Source: Bacteroidota bacterium
GTDB taxonomy: Bacteria > Bacteroidota > Bacteroidia > NS11-12g > UBA955
NCBI GenBank assembly: GCA_018969565.1
Contig: JAGWYC010000021.1
Location: forward strand, 1 to 15,589
Direction: 5' to 3'
DNA length: 15,589 nucleotides
This document shows, one piece after another, positions 1-6,701 of this stretch. Both the position numbers and the translations under genes were made by a program. Every line of letters begins with the position of its first letter. Within the stretch, counting starts at the first letter, position 1. The notes below the pieces were generated by a model that had not been told where the DNA came from, made no database searches, and saw only the letters and a list, made by a program, of their open reading frames with translations.

Positions 1-739
1 AATGGTAGGCCACAGAACCTACAAAGTGTACAGGCACATCCAGGTGGTTTTCGTACTTCCAGATATGGATGTTGATGAATTTGCTGAATCCGTTGTACAT
101 GAAATCGCGCACCCAGGCATCCTGACTTCTGCTGCTGAGGAAGCGCATGAAGGAAGCCAGATACACGTTCGGGTTGGGTATGTTGTACACGTGTTCGAAT
201 ATGGATTCCTTGTTCAGCTTGAATTCTTCCACCAGCCCGCGGTGAATATGCTCGGGTAGCTCTTTGTACAGAAACAAACGCAGCAACTCCTTTCCGTACC
301 AGGTTCCGCCGGCTTCGTCACCCAGAACATAGCCCAGTGCCGGAACTTTTTCATGGATCTGCACTCCGTCAAAATAGCAGCTATTCGATCCGGTACCCAG
401 GATGCAGGCGATTCCGGGTTCTGTGCCACAAGTAGCATAGGCCGCCCCGGTCAAGTCGTGGTCCACCGTTACAGCAGCAACGGGAAATACTTCGCGCAGG
501 GCGTCAATCAGCACTTCGTTGCGTTCCGGGCTGCTGCATCCTGCGCCGTAGAAGTACACTTCCGTTACCTGAGCGGCATGATCCATCAGGTCTCTGTTTT
601 TTCTGATTTCCTGAGCAATGAAGTCAGTACTGTGGAAAAAAGGGTTGAAGCCCATGGTGTGGAACGGGTGTTCCTCGCCTTTTGGGTTTACCAGAACCCA
701 ATCGCATTTGGTGCTTCCGCTGTCTGCTATCAGTAACAT
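1..739 (-). CDS. BadF/BadG-type N-acetylglucosamine kinase, 3'-truncated by the window edge
   Basis: ASKHA-fold sugar kinase that would phosphorylate N-acetylglucosamine (or a related amino sugar) with ATP in the cytoplasm. Reading from ATG 739 leftward gives 246 residues without a stop. Visible motifs are the N-terminal phosphate-1 loop MLLIADSGSTKCDW (1-14), a glycine-rich LGTGSNS (114-120), GYVLGDEAGG (136-145), and the start of the adenosine motif VHFVGSVAYH (237-246), where the window cuts it. Bacteroidota members of this family are about 280 residues, so roughly the last 35-40 are missing. The start is well placed, since the phosphate-1 loop must begin within a few residues of the N terminus. 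It is divergent from a NUDIX-type regulator, with an inverted repeat 34-56 bp upstream of its ATG, which suggests local control. The GlcNAc substrate is inferred from the family. A BadF-type activator ATPase is unlikely given the length and motif spacing. Confidence 0.85.
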   Translation of the reverse strand, partial: MLLIADSGSTKCDWVLVNPKGEEHPFHTMGFNPFFHSTDFIAQEIRKNRDLMDHAAQVTEVYFYGAGCSSPERNEVLIDALREVFPVAAVTVDHDLTGAAYATCGTEPGIACILGTGSNSCYFDGVQIHEKVPALGYVLGDEAGGTWYGKELLRLFLYKELPEHIHRGLVEEFKLNKESIFEHVYNIPNPNVYLASFMRFLSSRSQDAWVRDFMYNGFSKFINIHIWKYENHLDVPVHFVGSVAYH

Positions 740-763
740 GAGCAATATTAAGCGTGCAATTTA

Positions 764-795
764 ACACTATTTCTTAGTGTACAAATGACACTAAG
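764..795. promoter_or_regulatory. Candidate operator between the kinase and NUDIX regulator genes
   Basis: A perfect inverted repeat CTTAGTGT-N7-ACACTAAG spans 773-795. A third half-site, ACACTA at 764-769, forms a second inverted pair with TAGTGT at 775-780 (ACACTA-N5-TAGTGT). The site lies in the 134-bp divergent gap, 34-56 bp upstream of the kinase ATG and about 80-100 bp upstream of the regulator. Its size and symmetry fit a dimeric winged-helix regulator, and the adjacent NUDIX protein is the obvious candidate. The binding itself is inference. The absence of a T-run makes a terminator unlikely. Confidence 0.55.
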
Positions 796-855
796 TAAAA
801 AAATGCGGCATGATTCAGGGGAAAAAACAATGGGGAAGGGTATGGGCCGGATGAT

Positions 856-864
856 TTATTTTGC
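856..864 (+). promoter_or_regulatory. Possible -7 box of the NUDIX regulator gene
   Basis: TTATTTTGC resembles the Bacteroidota -7 consensus TAnnTTTG, with one mismatch, and ends 9 bp before ATG 874. It would put transcription start at about 869-872, so the in-frame TTG at 868 would probably be upstream of or at the mRNA start, favouring ATG 874. No convincing -33 TTG is visible, so this is a weak call. Confidence 0.35.
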
Positions 865-873
865 GCCTTGCAG

Positions 874-1647
874 ATGTCGGGAATCAAGAATTTAAATCCC
901 CACGTGTCGGTGGATTGCGTCATCTTTGGGTACGAGAATCAGCAGTTGAAGCTGTTATTGATTCGCCGTACCCTGCACCAGACAATACAAGATGCTCCTG
1001 ATCGTTTTCTGGCACTTCCCGGCGACCTGGTGCTGGAGGATGAAGACCTGAACGAAGCGGCGAAGCGGGTATTGAAGGAGCTCACTGGCCTGGATAATGT
1101 ATTCCTGGAACAATTTGCGGCCTTTGGTGCCCCGGAGCGGGTGAAAAAGGAGAAGGACAGACAATGGCTGCGTTCGGTGCGCGAAAATCCGGAAGCGCGT
1201 GTGATTACGGTGGCCTATTACAGCCTGATTGATGCCGCTGCCTGCATCTTGCAGCCGGGCTCGTTCAGTGCTCAGGCGGTATGGGTTCCTATTCGCGAGG
1301 TTCCTGAGCTGGCGTTTGACCACAACGAAATTTTCGAAAATGCCCTGGATGAATTGAAACGCAAGATTCAACTGAGGCCGATTGGATTTGAATTGTTGCC
1401 GGATAAGTTTACCCTCAGTGAGTTACAGAGTTTATACGAGGCGATTCTCGGCAGGGATTTGGATAAGCGCAACTTCAGAAGGAAAATGCTGCGCAGCGGC
1501 TTTGTAACCCCGCTGGAAGAAAAGCAGCAGGGGGTGGCCAATAAGCCGGCACAATTTTACCAGTTCAACCGCCAGAAATACGAGGAACTGGGTGGAGCGT
1601 ATGTCAATCTTCGCCTTGAAGGTGACGACGATTACTTCCTGAATTGA
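874..1647 (+). CDS. NUDIX-domain transcriptional regulator (NrtR/AraR-like)
   Basis: A 257-residue protein made of an N-terminal NUDIX fold (about 8-165) joined to a C-terminal winged helix-turn-helix (about 172-235, rich in basic residues around DLDKRNFRRKMLRSGF). This is the architecture of NrtR-type regulators, in which the NUDIX domain senses a metabolite and the winged helix binds DNA. The NUDIX box (50-73) is degenerate: the RExxEE core reads RVLKEL, one spacing residue is added, and several catalytic glutamates are missing. A ligand sensor is therefore more likely than an active hydrolase. Bacteroidota use NUDIX regulators for sugar catabolism (AraR of Bacteroides), which suits the divergent N-acetylglucosamine kinase. 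An inverted repeat in the shared gap may be its operator. A TTG six bases upstream is the alternative start. The ligand cannot be read from the sequence. Confidence 0.8.
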   Translation: MSGIKNLNPHVSVDCVIFGYENQQLKLLLIRRTLHQTIQDAPDRFLALPGDLVLEDEDLNEAAKRVLKELTGLDNVFLEQFAAFGAPERVKKEKDRQWLRSVRENPEARVITVAYYSLIDAAACILQPGSFSAQAVWVPIREVPELAFDHNEIFENALDELKRKIQLRPIGFELLPDKFTLSELQSLYEAILGRDLDKRNFRRKMLRSGFVTPLEEKQQGVANKPAQFYQFNRQKYEELGGAYVNLRLEGDDDYFLN

Positions 1648-1704
1648 TAAAAATCGGATTGGGTTCAGGCAGCATCTTGCTGTCTTGGCCGTTAACTTGC
1701 AGGA

Positions 1705-2232
1705 ATGAAAATCCTTTTGGTTGTTGTGCTTACCACCACGGCGCTGGTATTGTGGTATTCCTGTCGTCCGACCAGAAACCTGCCGGTGGTGTCGGTGGAT
1801 TTAAAAAAGTATCAGGGCCGCTGGTATGAAATATCCAGCATACCCCTGCGTTTCTCCAGAAACTGTGCCTGCACTTTTGCAGAATACACCGCAGATGAAC
1901 AAGGGTTTGTGCGGGTGTACAATCAGTGCCTCAATACCAAAACCAACAGCATAGACAGCATCCGGGGCAAAGCTTTTCCGGTGAAAAACAGCGGCAATGG
2001 CAAGTTGAAGGTGCAGTTTTTCTGGCCCTTCCGCGGCGATTATTATATCATTGACCTGGACAGCAACTATCAGCGGGCCATGGTGGGTTCACCTGACCGG
2101 AATACCCTGTGGATTCTGAGCCGGGAAAAGACCATGGACGAAAGCACCTACCGCAGTTGCCTGGACAAGGCCACCACTTTGGGCTTCGATGTGGGCAGGC
2201 TGAGAAGAACCAGGCAGGATTGCAAGAATTGA
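1705..2232 (+). CDS. Lipocalin family lipoprotein (Blc-like)
   Basis: A 175-residue bacterial lipocalin, a small beta-barrel that binds lipids or other hydrophobic molecules in the envelope. The first structural motif is clear in KKYQGRWYEI (34-43, GxW with W40), and the conserved LWILSR (135-140) sits near the last strands. This is the layout of the outer-membrane lipoprotein Blc. The N terminus is a hydrophobic signal of about 18 residues ending in LWYSC, with C20 as the likely lipidated residue. The lipobox is poor, since W and Y replace the usual small or aliphatic residues at -3 and -2. Five more cysteines (54, 56, 75, 152, 173) could form disulfides in the periplasm. It starts 57 bp after the NUDIX gene on the same strand and could be read through from it, but no functional link is evident. 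The family call is firm; the ligand is unknown. Confidence 0.85.
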   Translation: MKILLVVVLTTTALVLWYSCRPTRNLPVVSVDLKKYQGRWYEISSIPLRFSRNCACTFAEYTADEQGFVRVYNQCLNTKTNSIDSIRGKAFPVKNSGNGKLKVQFFWPFRGDYYIIDLDSNYQRAMVGSPDRNTLWILSREKTMDESTYRSCLDKATTLGFDVGRLRRTRQDCKN

Positions 2233-2265
2233 AAGATGACTTATTAAACACAGGGTAGAGAGAAA

Positions 2266-2643
2266 ATGTATTGTTACAAGTTTATTATCGAGAAGACCGA
2301 TACCGGATTTTCGGCCTATGCGGAAGACAGTCCGGTGTATTCTACCGGAAGTAACCTCACAATGCTTCAGGAACATCTGCTGGAAGCGCTGGAACTGGCG
2401 CATGAAGAAAGTGGCGAAAAGATCGGCCGGGAACAAATTGTGCTGGAATTTGACCTGCAGCAATTTTTCCGCTATTACCGGGTAATCAATGTGCGGTTTC
2501 TGGCTGAACGTATTGGTATGAATCCCACTTTGTTGTCGCAATATGTCAGTGGCCACAAGAAACCGTCACCCCAACAAACAGCACGTATCATCAGGGGATT
2601 GAATGAAGTAGGCAGGGAACTTTCAGAACTGAAGTTCATATGA
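2266..2643 (+). CDS. HicB-like antitoxin with C-terminal HTH, no HicA partner
   Basis: A 125-residue protein. Residues 1-62 have the HicB-type ferredoxin-like/partial RNase-H-like look (YKFIIEKTDTGFSAYAED, then a helix rich in LLEALELA). Residues 72-118 form a Cro/C1-type helix-turn-helix (INVRFLAERIGMNPTLLSQY, then GHKKPSPQQTARII). This matches the Bacteroidota type of HicB antitoxin, which represses its own promoter and neutralises the HicA mRNA interferase. No HicA-sized ORF with the usual Gly-Ser-His-x-x-(F/Y) motif lies in the 33 bp upstream or the roughly 390 bp downstream, so it appears to be an orphan. It may be a remnant of a toxin-antitoxin pair, or a stand-alone repressor. The ATG at 2266 follows an A-rich stretch (AGAGAGAAAA) that is acceptable as a ribosome-binding region. 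Confidence 0.7.
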   Translation: MYCYKFIIEKTDTGFSAYAEDSPVYSTGSNLTMLQEHLLEALELAHEESGEKIGREQIVLEFDLQQFFRYYRVINVRFLAERIGMNPTLLSQYVSGHKKPSPQQTARIIRGLNEVGRELSELKFI

Positions 2644-2689
2644 TTACCCGAACTATAAAACCTCGAAGCCCGGTGCGGAAAGCCCCTTC

Positions 2690-2848
2690 TTGATTTGCGA
2701 GCGCTGCTATTACCTAAACTGGAGCAATGGGCGCATCATGAGTGGACGCAGGGCCATTCGCCTGGGATTGTACGACGCCTGTGAAATGAAACAGTGGAAA
2801 CAGATTCACCCGGATTTAGTGTGCCGGAACAGAAAAGGTGAACTCTGA
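2690..2848 (+). CDS. Doubtful small ORF with a CxxC pair (hypothetical)
   Basis: The frame from the stop at 2630 to TGA 2846-2848 is open and reads plausibly as protein, but it has no ATG until 2738; TTG 2690 is the first usable start. From there it would encode 52 residues including CERC, then two more cysteines (codons at 2780 and 2822) and a basic tail. The four cysteines could form a small zinc site. I do not recognise the family. It could equally be a gene remnant or chance. The surrounding non-coding stretch of about 390 bp (2644-3029) otherwise holds only the ATPase promoter at its right end, and I see no RNA gene in it. Confidence 0.2.
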   Translation: MICERCYYLNWSNGRIMSGRRAIRLGLYDACEMKQWKQIHPDLVCRNRKGEL

Positions 2849-3013
2849 GTGGTGCGAAACTTATTTCACGCGGGTACATCCGGCGCAAACACTGGTTTAA
2901 AGAGGCCTTGTGATCCTTGGTTGTTTGCTAAACTGTAGCCCCTACCCAAGAGGTTGACACTGAATTAACCTTGCAAATTGAAAGTCAAAGTTTCAAAATA
3001 CAAGGTTGTTTTC

Positions 3014-3021
3014 TACCTTTG
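3014..3021 (+). promoter_or_regulatory. -7 promoter box of the AAA ATPase gene
   Basis: TACCTTTG is a perfect match to the Bacteroidota -7 consensus TAnnTTTG. The upstream region is A/T-rich, but no clear TTG sits at the expected -33 distance. Transcription would begin near 3027-3030. This rules out the TTG at 3006 as a start codon and makes GTG 3030 nearly leaderless. Confidence 0.5.
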
Positions 3022-3029
3022 TTATCCTC

Positions 3030-4229
3030 GTGCATCAAAACATCAAACGTCAGATGGAGGCGCAACTGCTGGAAGCCTTGCATTCCATGCCTGTGGTTGC
3101 GCTCTTAGGACCTCGCCAAGTGGGTAAAACAACATTGGCATTGTCGGTAGCCGATGTAATAAACAAAGAAACCCAATACCTGGACCTCGAATCAGATGTT
3201 GACCAAAACAAGCTCAGTGATGCCGAAGCCTACTTGAAGCGTTTTGAGGGTCGTTTGCTTATTTTAGATGAGGTACAACGCCGACCCGATGTTTTTCGTA
3301 TAATCCGGGGGATTGTAGATGAACGGAGACGTAAGGGCGAGCGTAATGCGCAATTCCTGCTCTTAGGTTCAGCCTCGAGGGAGTTGATGCAGCACAGCTC
3401 AGAAACACTGGCCGGACGTATCCGTTATCTGGAACTGGCGCCTTTTTCAGTACCAGAATTGCTGGCGGCGAAGGAATGGCAGTATGACCAGGAACGCCGT
3501 TGGCTAAGGGGTGGTTTTCCAGATAGTTATCTGGCCGAGGATGACAAGAAAAGCTGGCTATGGAGGGAAGATTTTATTGCCACTTTCATGGAGCGCGATA
3601 TCTCAGCACTGGGAATTGGAATTGCCCCGGTAAGGATGAAAAGGTTCTGGAAAATGCTTGCTCATTACCATGGAAACCAGGTGAATCTGAGTGAAGTTGG
3701 AAGAAGCATGGAGCTGAGTCATACTACCGTGCGCAACTACCTGGATATTCTGACTGATTTGTACATGGTGCGTCAGTTGACACCCTGGTCTGGAAATGTG
3801 AAAAAACGCCTGATTAAAACGCCCAAGATTTATCTTAGGGATTCGGGTTTGCTGCATAACCTTTTGCAAGTACATGATATGGAAAGTTTGTTGTCGCATC
3901 CCGGCATGGGCGCCAGCTGGGAGGGCTTTGTAGTGGAACAACTGTTGCTTCAAACCGACAGCAGATGGGAATTCAGTTATTACCGAACCGTCGCCCAAGC
4001 CGAAATAGATTTGGTATTGCGCACTCCTGACGGGCAATTATGGGCTGTAGAAATCAAACGTTCTTCATCCTCAAAACCTGCAAGGGGTTTTTATGAAGCG
4101 TGTAATGATATCGGCGTTACCAAAGCATGGATGATTCATGGAGGCGAGGAACAATTCCCGCTCCCGCACGGCGTTGAAGCGCTGGGCGTGGAACAGTTTT
4201 TAGTTTTATTGATGAATTTGTCCAAATAA
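3030..4229 (+). CDS. AAA-type ATPase with C-terminal DUF4143 (PD-(D/E)xK-like) domain
   Basis: A 399-residue protein with an N-terminal P-loop ATPase: Walker A GPRQVGKTT (27-35) and Walker B LLILDE (76-81). A middle winged-helix-like segment (VNLSEVGRSMELSHTTVRNYL) follows. The C-terminal domain carries EIDLVL (325-330) and VEIK (340-343), the spacing of a degenerate PD-(D/E)xK nuclease fold typical of DUF4143. Such ATPases are common, often strain-variable, and their function is not established. Start choice: family members usually begin with an I-x-R motif just before the conserved LLEAL helix. GTG 3030 keeps IKRQ, whereas ATG 3054 would lose it, and TTG 3006 lies upstream of the promoter. 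The gene stands alone with its own promoter and terminator, beside an orphan antitoxin, which suggests an acquired pocket. Confidence 0.8.
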   Translation: MHQNIKRQMEAQLLEALHSMPVVALLGPRQVGKTTLALSVADVINKETQYLDLESDVDQNKLSDAEAYLKRFEGRLLILDEVQRRPDVFRIIRGIVDERRRKGERNAQFLLLGSASRELMQHSSETLAGRIRYLELAPFSVPELLAAKEWQYDQERRWLRGGFPDSYLAEDDKKSWLWREDFIATFMERDISALGIGIAPVRMKRFWKMLAHYHGNQVNLSEVGRSMELSHTTVRNYLDILTDLYMVRQLTPWSGNVKKRLIKTPKIYLRDSGLLHNLLQVHDMESLLSHPGMGASWEGFVVEQLLLQTDSRWEFSYYRTVAQAEIDLVLRTPDGQLWAVEIKRSSSSKPARGFYEACNDIGVTKAWMIHGGEEQFPLPHGVEALGVEQFLVLLMNLSK

Positions 4230-4248
4230 ATGTAATCACCAATTCGAG

Positions 4249-4289
4249 CACAAAAAAACCGGTCCCCTTTTCGAGACCGGTTTTTTGTG
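4249..4289. terminator. Bidirectional intrinsic terminator
   Basis: A long hairpin with stem CACAAAAAAACCGGTC (4249-4264) and its near-perfect complement (4275-4289) around a 10-nt loop. The A-run on the left arm and T-run on the right give a GC core followed by U-tracts on both strands. It sits between the converging ATPase gene (stop at 4229) and peptidase gene (stop at 4307) and can end transcription of both. Confidence 0.9.
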
Positions 4290-4306
4290 TTTCCACTAAA
4301 TAAGGC

Positions 4307-6478
4307 TTAGCGAATAATTTTCATTTCATTCAACATGTGGCCTGCGCCGCCGAACTTATCCATGATGAACAGGGTGTAGCGTACGTCGAGGGAGATGGTA
4401 CGCTGCAGGTCGGGTTCAAAGGCGAAGTCGGAAGAGATGGCTTCCCAGTTGCCGTCGAAAGCGGTGCCAATCAGGTGGCCTTCGGCGTTCAGCACGGGGC
4501 TGCCGCTGTTGCCGCCTGTAATGTCGTGGTTGGTCAGGAAGCATACGGGCAAATCACCAGAAGCATTGGCGTAGTTGCCAAAATCTTTGTTGCGCAGCAT
4601 GTCAATGAGCTTCTTGGGTGCATCGAACTCGATATCACCGGGGGTGTATTTTTCCAGCACGCCTTTTTGGGTGGTGAATTCGTTATAATGCACGGCATCG
4701 CGGGCGTCGTAGCTCAGCACGGTGCCGTAGGTGAGGCGCATGCTGGCATTGGCATCCGGGGTAATCAGCTTGCCGTCGCGGTTCATTTCCAGCATGGCGC
4801 TTTGGAACAAGCGGTTGGCGCGTGCCAATTTGGTGTTGATGCCCATCATCACGGGCTGCAGTTCAGTACTTTTCTTATTGAACGCCATCCAGATCATCAT
4901 CACCGGATCCTTGGAGATGGAGGCAGAAGGCTTGGCCAGGAAGGCTTTCAGTTTGGCGCCATCGGCGAATATGGAGCGCTTGAACACATCTTCAGCGAGG
5001 CGTTTGTAGTCGTTTTTGTATTTGGCCACCCAGTTACGGAATTCAATAGGCTGTAAGGTGGGGTCAAGTCCTTCATAGACCATCTGCACCATGGCAGCCA
5101 GCACATTCTTTTCAATGGGTGCGTAGAACTCCTTATAGGTTTCATCTACTGAGCCCATCATCTTTTCAGCCATCGCTTTCGCATCGGCCTGTTTGCTTTT
5201 ATCGGCGAGCAGATTGGCGAGTTCCGTGAACGAAGAAGCCACGGCAAAAGGCTGGCAATTCATGATGCCTTCTCCCAGATACACGCCAAACATACCGTAT
5301 TGGCTCAGACCCTGGTAAGCTTCATCATAAAGGCCCATCACTTCGCCATAAGTGCCTTTGCGCACTTCAGCAGCGTTCATCCAGCTTTCAAAGGCGCGTT
5401 CTTCGGCTTTGCGGCGTTCGTAGATGTTCAGTTTCTTAAGCCCGTCGCGCTCGCCCATGAACTTTTTCCAGTAGTTGCTCAGGCCGGCGTATTTGTCGGC
5501 ATACATCAGCTTGATGGCCGGGTCCTTGAACATATATTCTTCATACATGTCCAGCACTTTGCGGCGCAGGTCCACACGGGCGGGTCGGTCTTTTTCGCTG
5601 AAGTAACGGATGCCTTCGCTATAAGTGTAGCGAGAAGTTCTGCCGGGATAACCCATAATCATGGCGAAGTCGCCCTGTTTGGTGCCTTTCAGCGAAATGG
5701 GGAAGAAATGCTTGGGTGCGTAGGGTTTGTTGGTGGTATTGTATTCAGCCGGCTTGTTGTCGGCGCCTACGTAGATGCGGAACATGCTGAAGTCGGCTGT
5801 GTGGCGGGGCCACATCCAGTTGTCGGTTTCGCCGCCGAATTTTCCGATGTTCTGGGGTGGAGTACCTACCAGACGGATATCCTTGTACACGGTGTAATAC
5901 ATGGCCAGGAAGCGGTTTCCATTGTAGAAGGGAACCAGTTCTATCTTGTATTCGTTGCCTTTTTCTTTCTCGCCATCGGTCAGCTTTTTAGTGATTTTGT
6001 CCACAGCTTCTTTCACGGCTTTGGTGCGTTCCGCTTCAGGGCCATTTATGGCAATGCCATCCAGCACCATGTCGGTTACGTCTTCTACCTTGGCCAAAAG
6101 GGCAATATGGAAGTTGGCCGCGCGCTCCTGGCTTTGGTCTTTCGCCCAGAAACCGTTTTCAAGGATGTTGTCGGCGGTGGTGCTCAGTTCCTGGATGGCG
6201 CCGAAACCACAGTGGTGGTTGGTAAGGAACAGGCCCTGCTCACTGATGATTTCACCGGAGCAGAACATTCTGCCCTGCTTGGTGGTAAGCCTTACCACGG
6301 CGTCTTTCAGGCAGCTTTTGTTGATACTGTAAATGTCTTCAGCCGTTAATTTCAGGCCTTTGGCCTGCATGGCGTCCTGCAGCTTGGCCAGCATGGTCAG
6401 CGGCCACATGCCTTCGTCGGCGCGCAACTGCATTCCAGCAAAGGCGCCCAGGATCAGGGTGAGTATGAGTTTTTTCAT
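4307..6478 (-). CDS. S46 family dipeptidyl-peptidase, DPP7 type
   Basis: A 723-residue exported serine peptidase that removes dipeptides from the N terminus of peptides in the periplasm, feeding amino-acid catabolism. A signal peptide occupies about residues 1-20 (MKKLILTLILGAFAGMQLRA). The chymotrypsin-like triad is visible as His in LTNHHCGFG (88-89), Asp230 in PRHTADFSMF, and Ser658 in GGNSGSPVLN. Gly676 in FDGNWE is the position that is Arg in DPP11 (acidic specificity) and Gly in DPP7, so broad or hydrophobic P1 preference is expected. The length is normal for S46. ATG 6478 is chosen because it begins the signal peptide and lies just downstream of a -7-like box. An in-frame ATG at 6583 would add 35 non-signal residues. 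The MFS gene lies upstream on the same strand, separated by a repeat cluster. Confidence 0.93.
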   Translation of the reverse strand: MKKLILTLILGAFAGMQLRADEGMWPLTMLAKLQDAMQAKGLKLTAEDIYSINKSCLKDAVVRLTTKQGRMFCSGEIISEQGLFLTNHHCGFGAIQELSTTADNILENGFWAKDQSQERAANFHIALLAKVEDVTDMVLDGIAINGPEAERTKAVKEAVDKITKKLTDGEKEKGNEYKIELVPFYNGNRFLAMYYTVYKDIRLVGTPPQNIGKFGGETDNWMWPRHTADFSMFRIYVGADNKPAEYNTTNKPYAPKHFFPISLKGTKQGDFAMIMGYPGRTSRYTYSEGIRYFSEKDRPARVDLRRKVLDMYEEYMFKDPAIKLMYADKYAGLSNYWKKFMGERDGLKKLNIYERRKAEERAFESWMNAAEVRKGTYGEVMGLYDEAYQGLSQYGMFGVYLGEGIMNCQPFAVASSFTELANLLADKSKQADAKAMAEKMMGSVDETYKEFYAPIEKNVLAAMVQMVYEGLDPTLQPIEFRNWVAKYKNDYKRLAEDVFKRSIFADGAKLKAFLAKPSASISKDPVMMIWMAFNKKSTELQPVMMGINTKLARANRLFQSAMLEMNRDGKLITPDANASMRLTYGTVLSYDARDAVHYNEFTTQKGVLEKYTPGDIEFDAPKKLIDMLRNKDFGNYANASGDLPVCFLTNHDITGGNSGSPVLNAEGHLIGTAFDGNWEAISSDFAFEPDLQRTISLDVRYTLFIMDKFGGAGHMLNEMKIIR

Positions 6479-6500
6479 GATTGCTTGGGGAAACAACGGG

Positions 6501-6508
6501 CAAATATC
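6501..6508 (-). promoter_or_regulatory. Probable -7 box of the S46 peptidase gene
   Basis: Read on the minus strand this is GATATTTG, one mismatch from TAnnTTTG, 22 bp before ATG 6478. It gives a short leader and excludes the upstream in-frame ATG at 6583. No clear -33 element is visible. Confidence 0.4.
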
Positions 6509-6555
6509 CGGTTTCCCGTTTAGAATTTGTGCAGGTATCGATGAACAAAGCCGTA

Positions 6556-6696
6556 TGTCATCCTGAGCATTAATGCATGTCATGGTGAGCCGCGTCGAAC
6601 CATATTGGGGGGCAGTCCGTCCTTCCCTTCCCTTCGGCTTCGCTCAGGGTAAACTCGCTCTGGATGACAAACTTTTAAACGCACCATGACAGAAGG
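6556..6696. repeat. Dispersed palindromic repeat cluster (REP/MITE-like), copy 1
   Basis: Two interleaved inverted pairs fill the gap between the MFS and peptidase genes. TGTCATCCTGAGC (6556-6568) is complementary, with 12 of 13 matches, to GCTCTGGATGACA (6657-6669). TGTCATGGTG (6578-6587) is perfectly complementary to CACCATGACA (6682-6691). The sequence after TGTCATGG (6578-6602, GAGCCGCGTCGAACC) and the end CCATGACAGAAGG (6684-6696) recur almost unchanged at 10637-10660 and 10686-10698. The interleaving suggests one element inserted into another. No transposase is present. A role in transcription attenuation or mRNA ends is possible but unproven. Confidence 0.6.
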
Positions 6697-6701
6697 TGTA
6701 A

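Noticed and set aside
743..750. TAATATTG on the minus strand as the kinase promoter
   Set aside because: It ends only 3 bp before the ATG, so transcription would start inside the coding sequence; the phosphate-1 loop leaves no later start.
2640..2693. Short ORF from ATG 2640 overlapping the antitoxin stop (ATGA-type overlap)
   Set aside because: It stops after 17 codons, is basic with no recognisable motif, and the alternative frame looks more protein-like.
4337..6349. Long plus-strand open frames across the peptidase gene
   Set aside because: They are antisense shadows of the S46 gene, with no recognisable domains and compositions typical of reverse frames.
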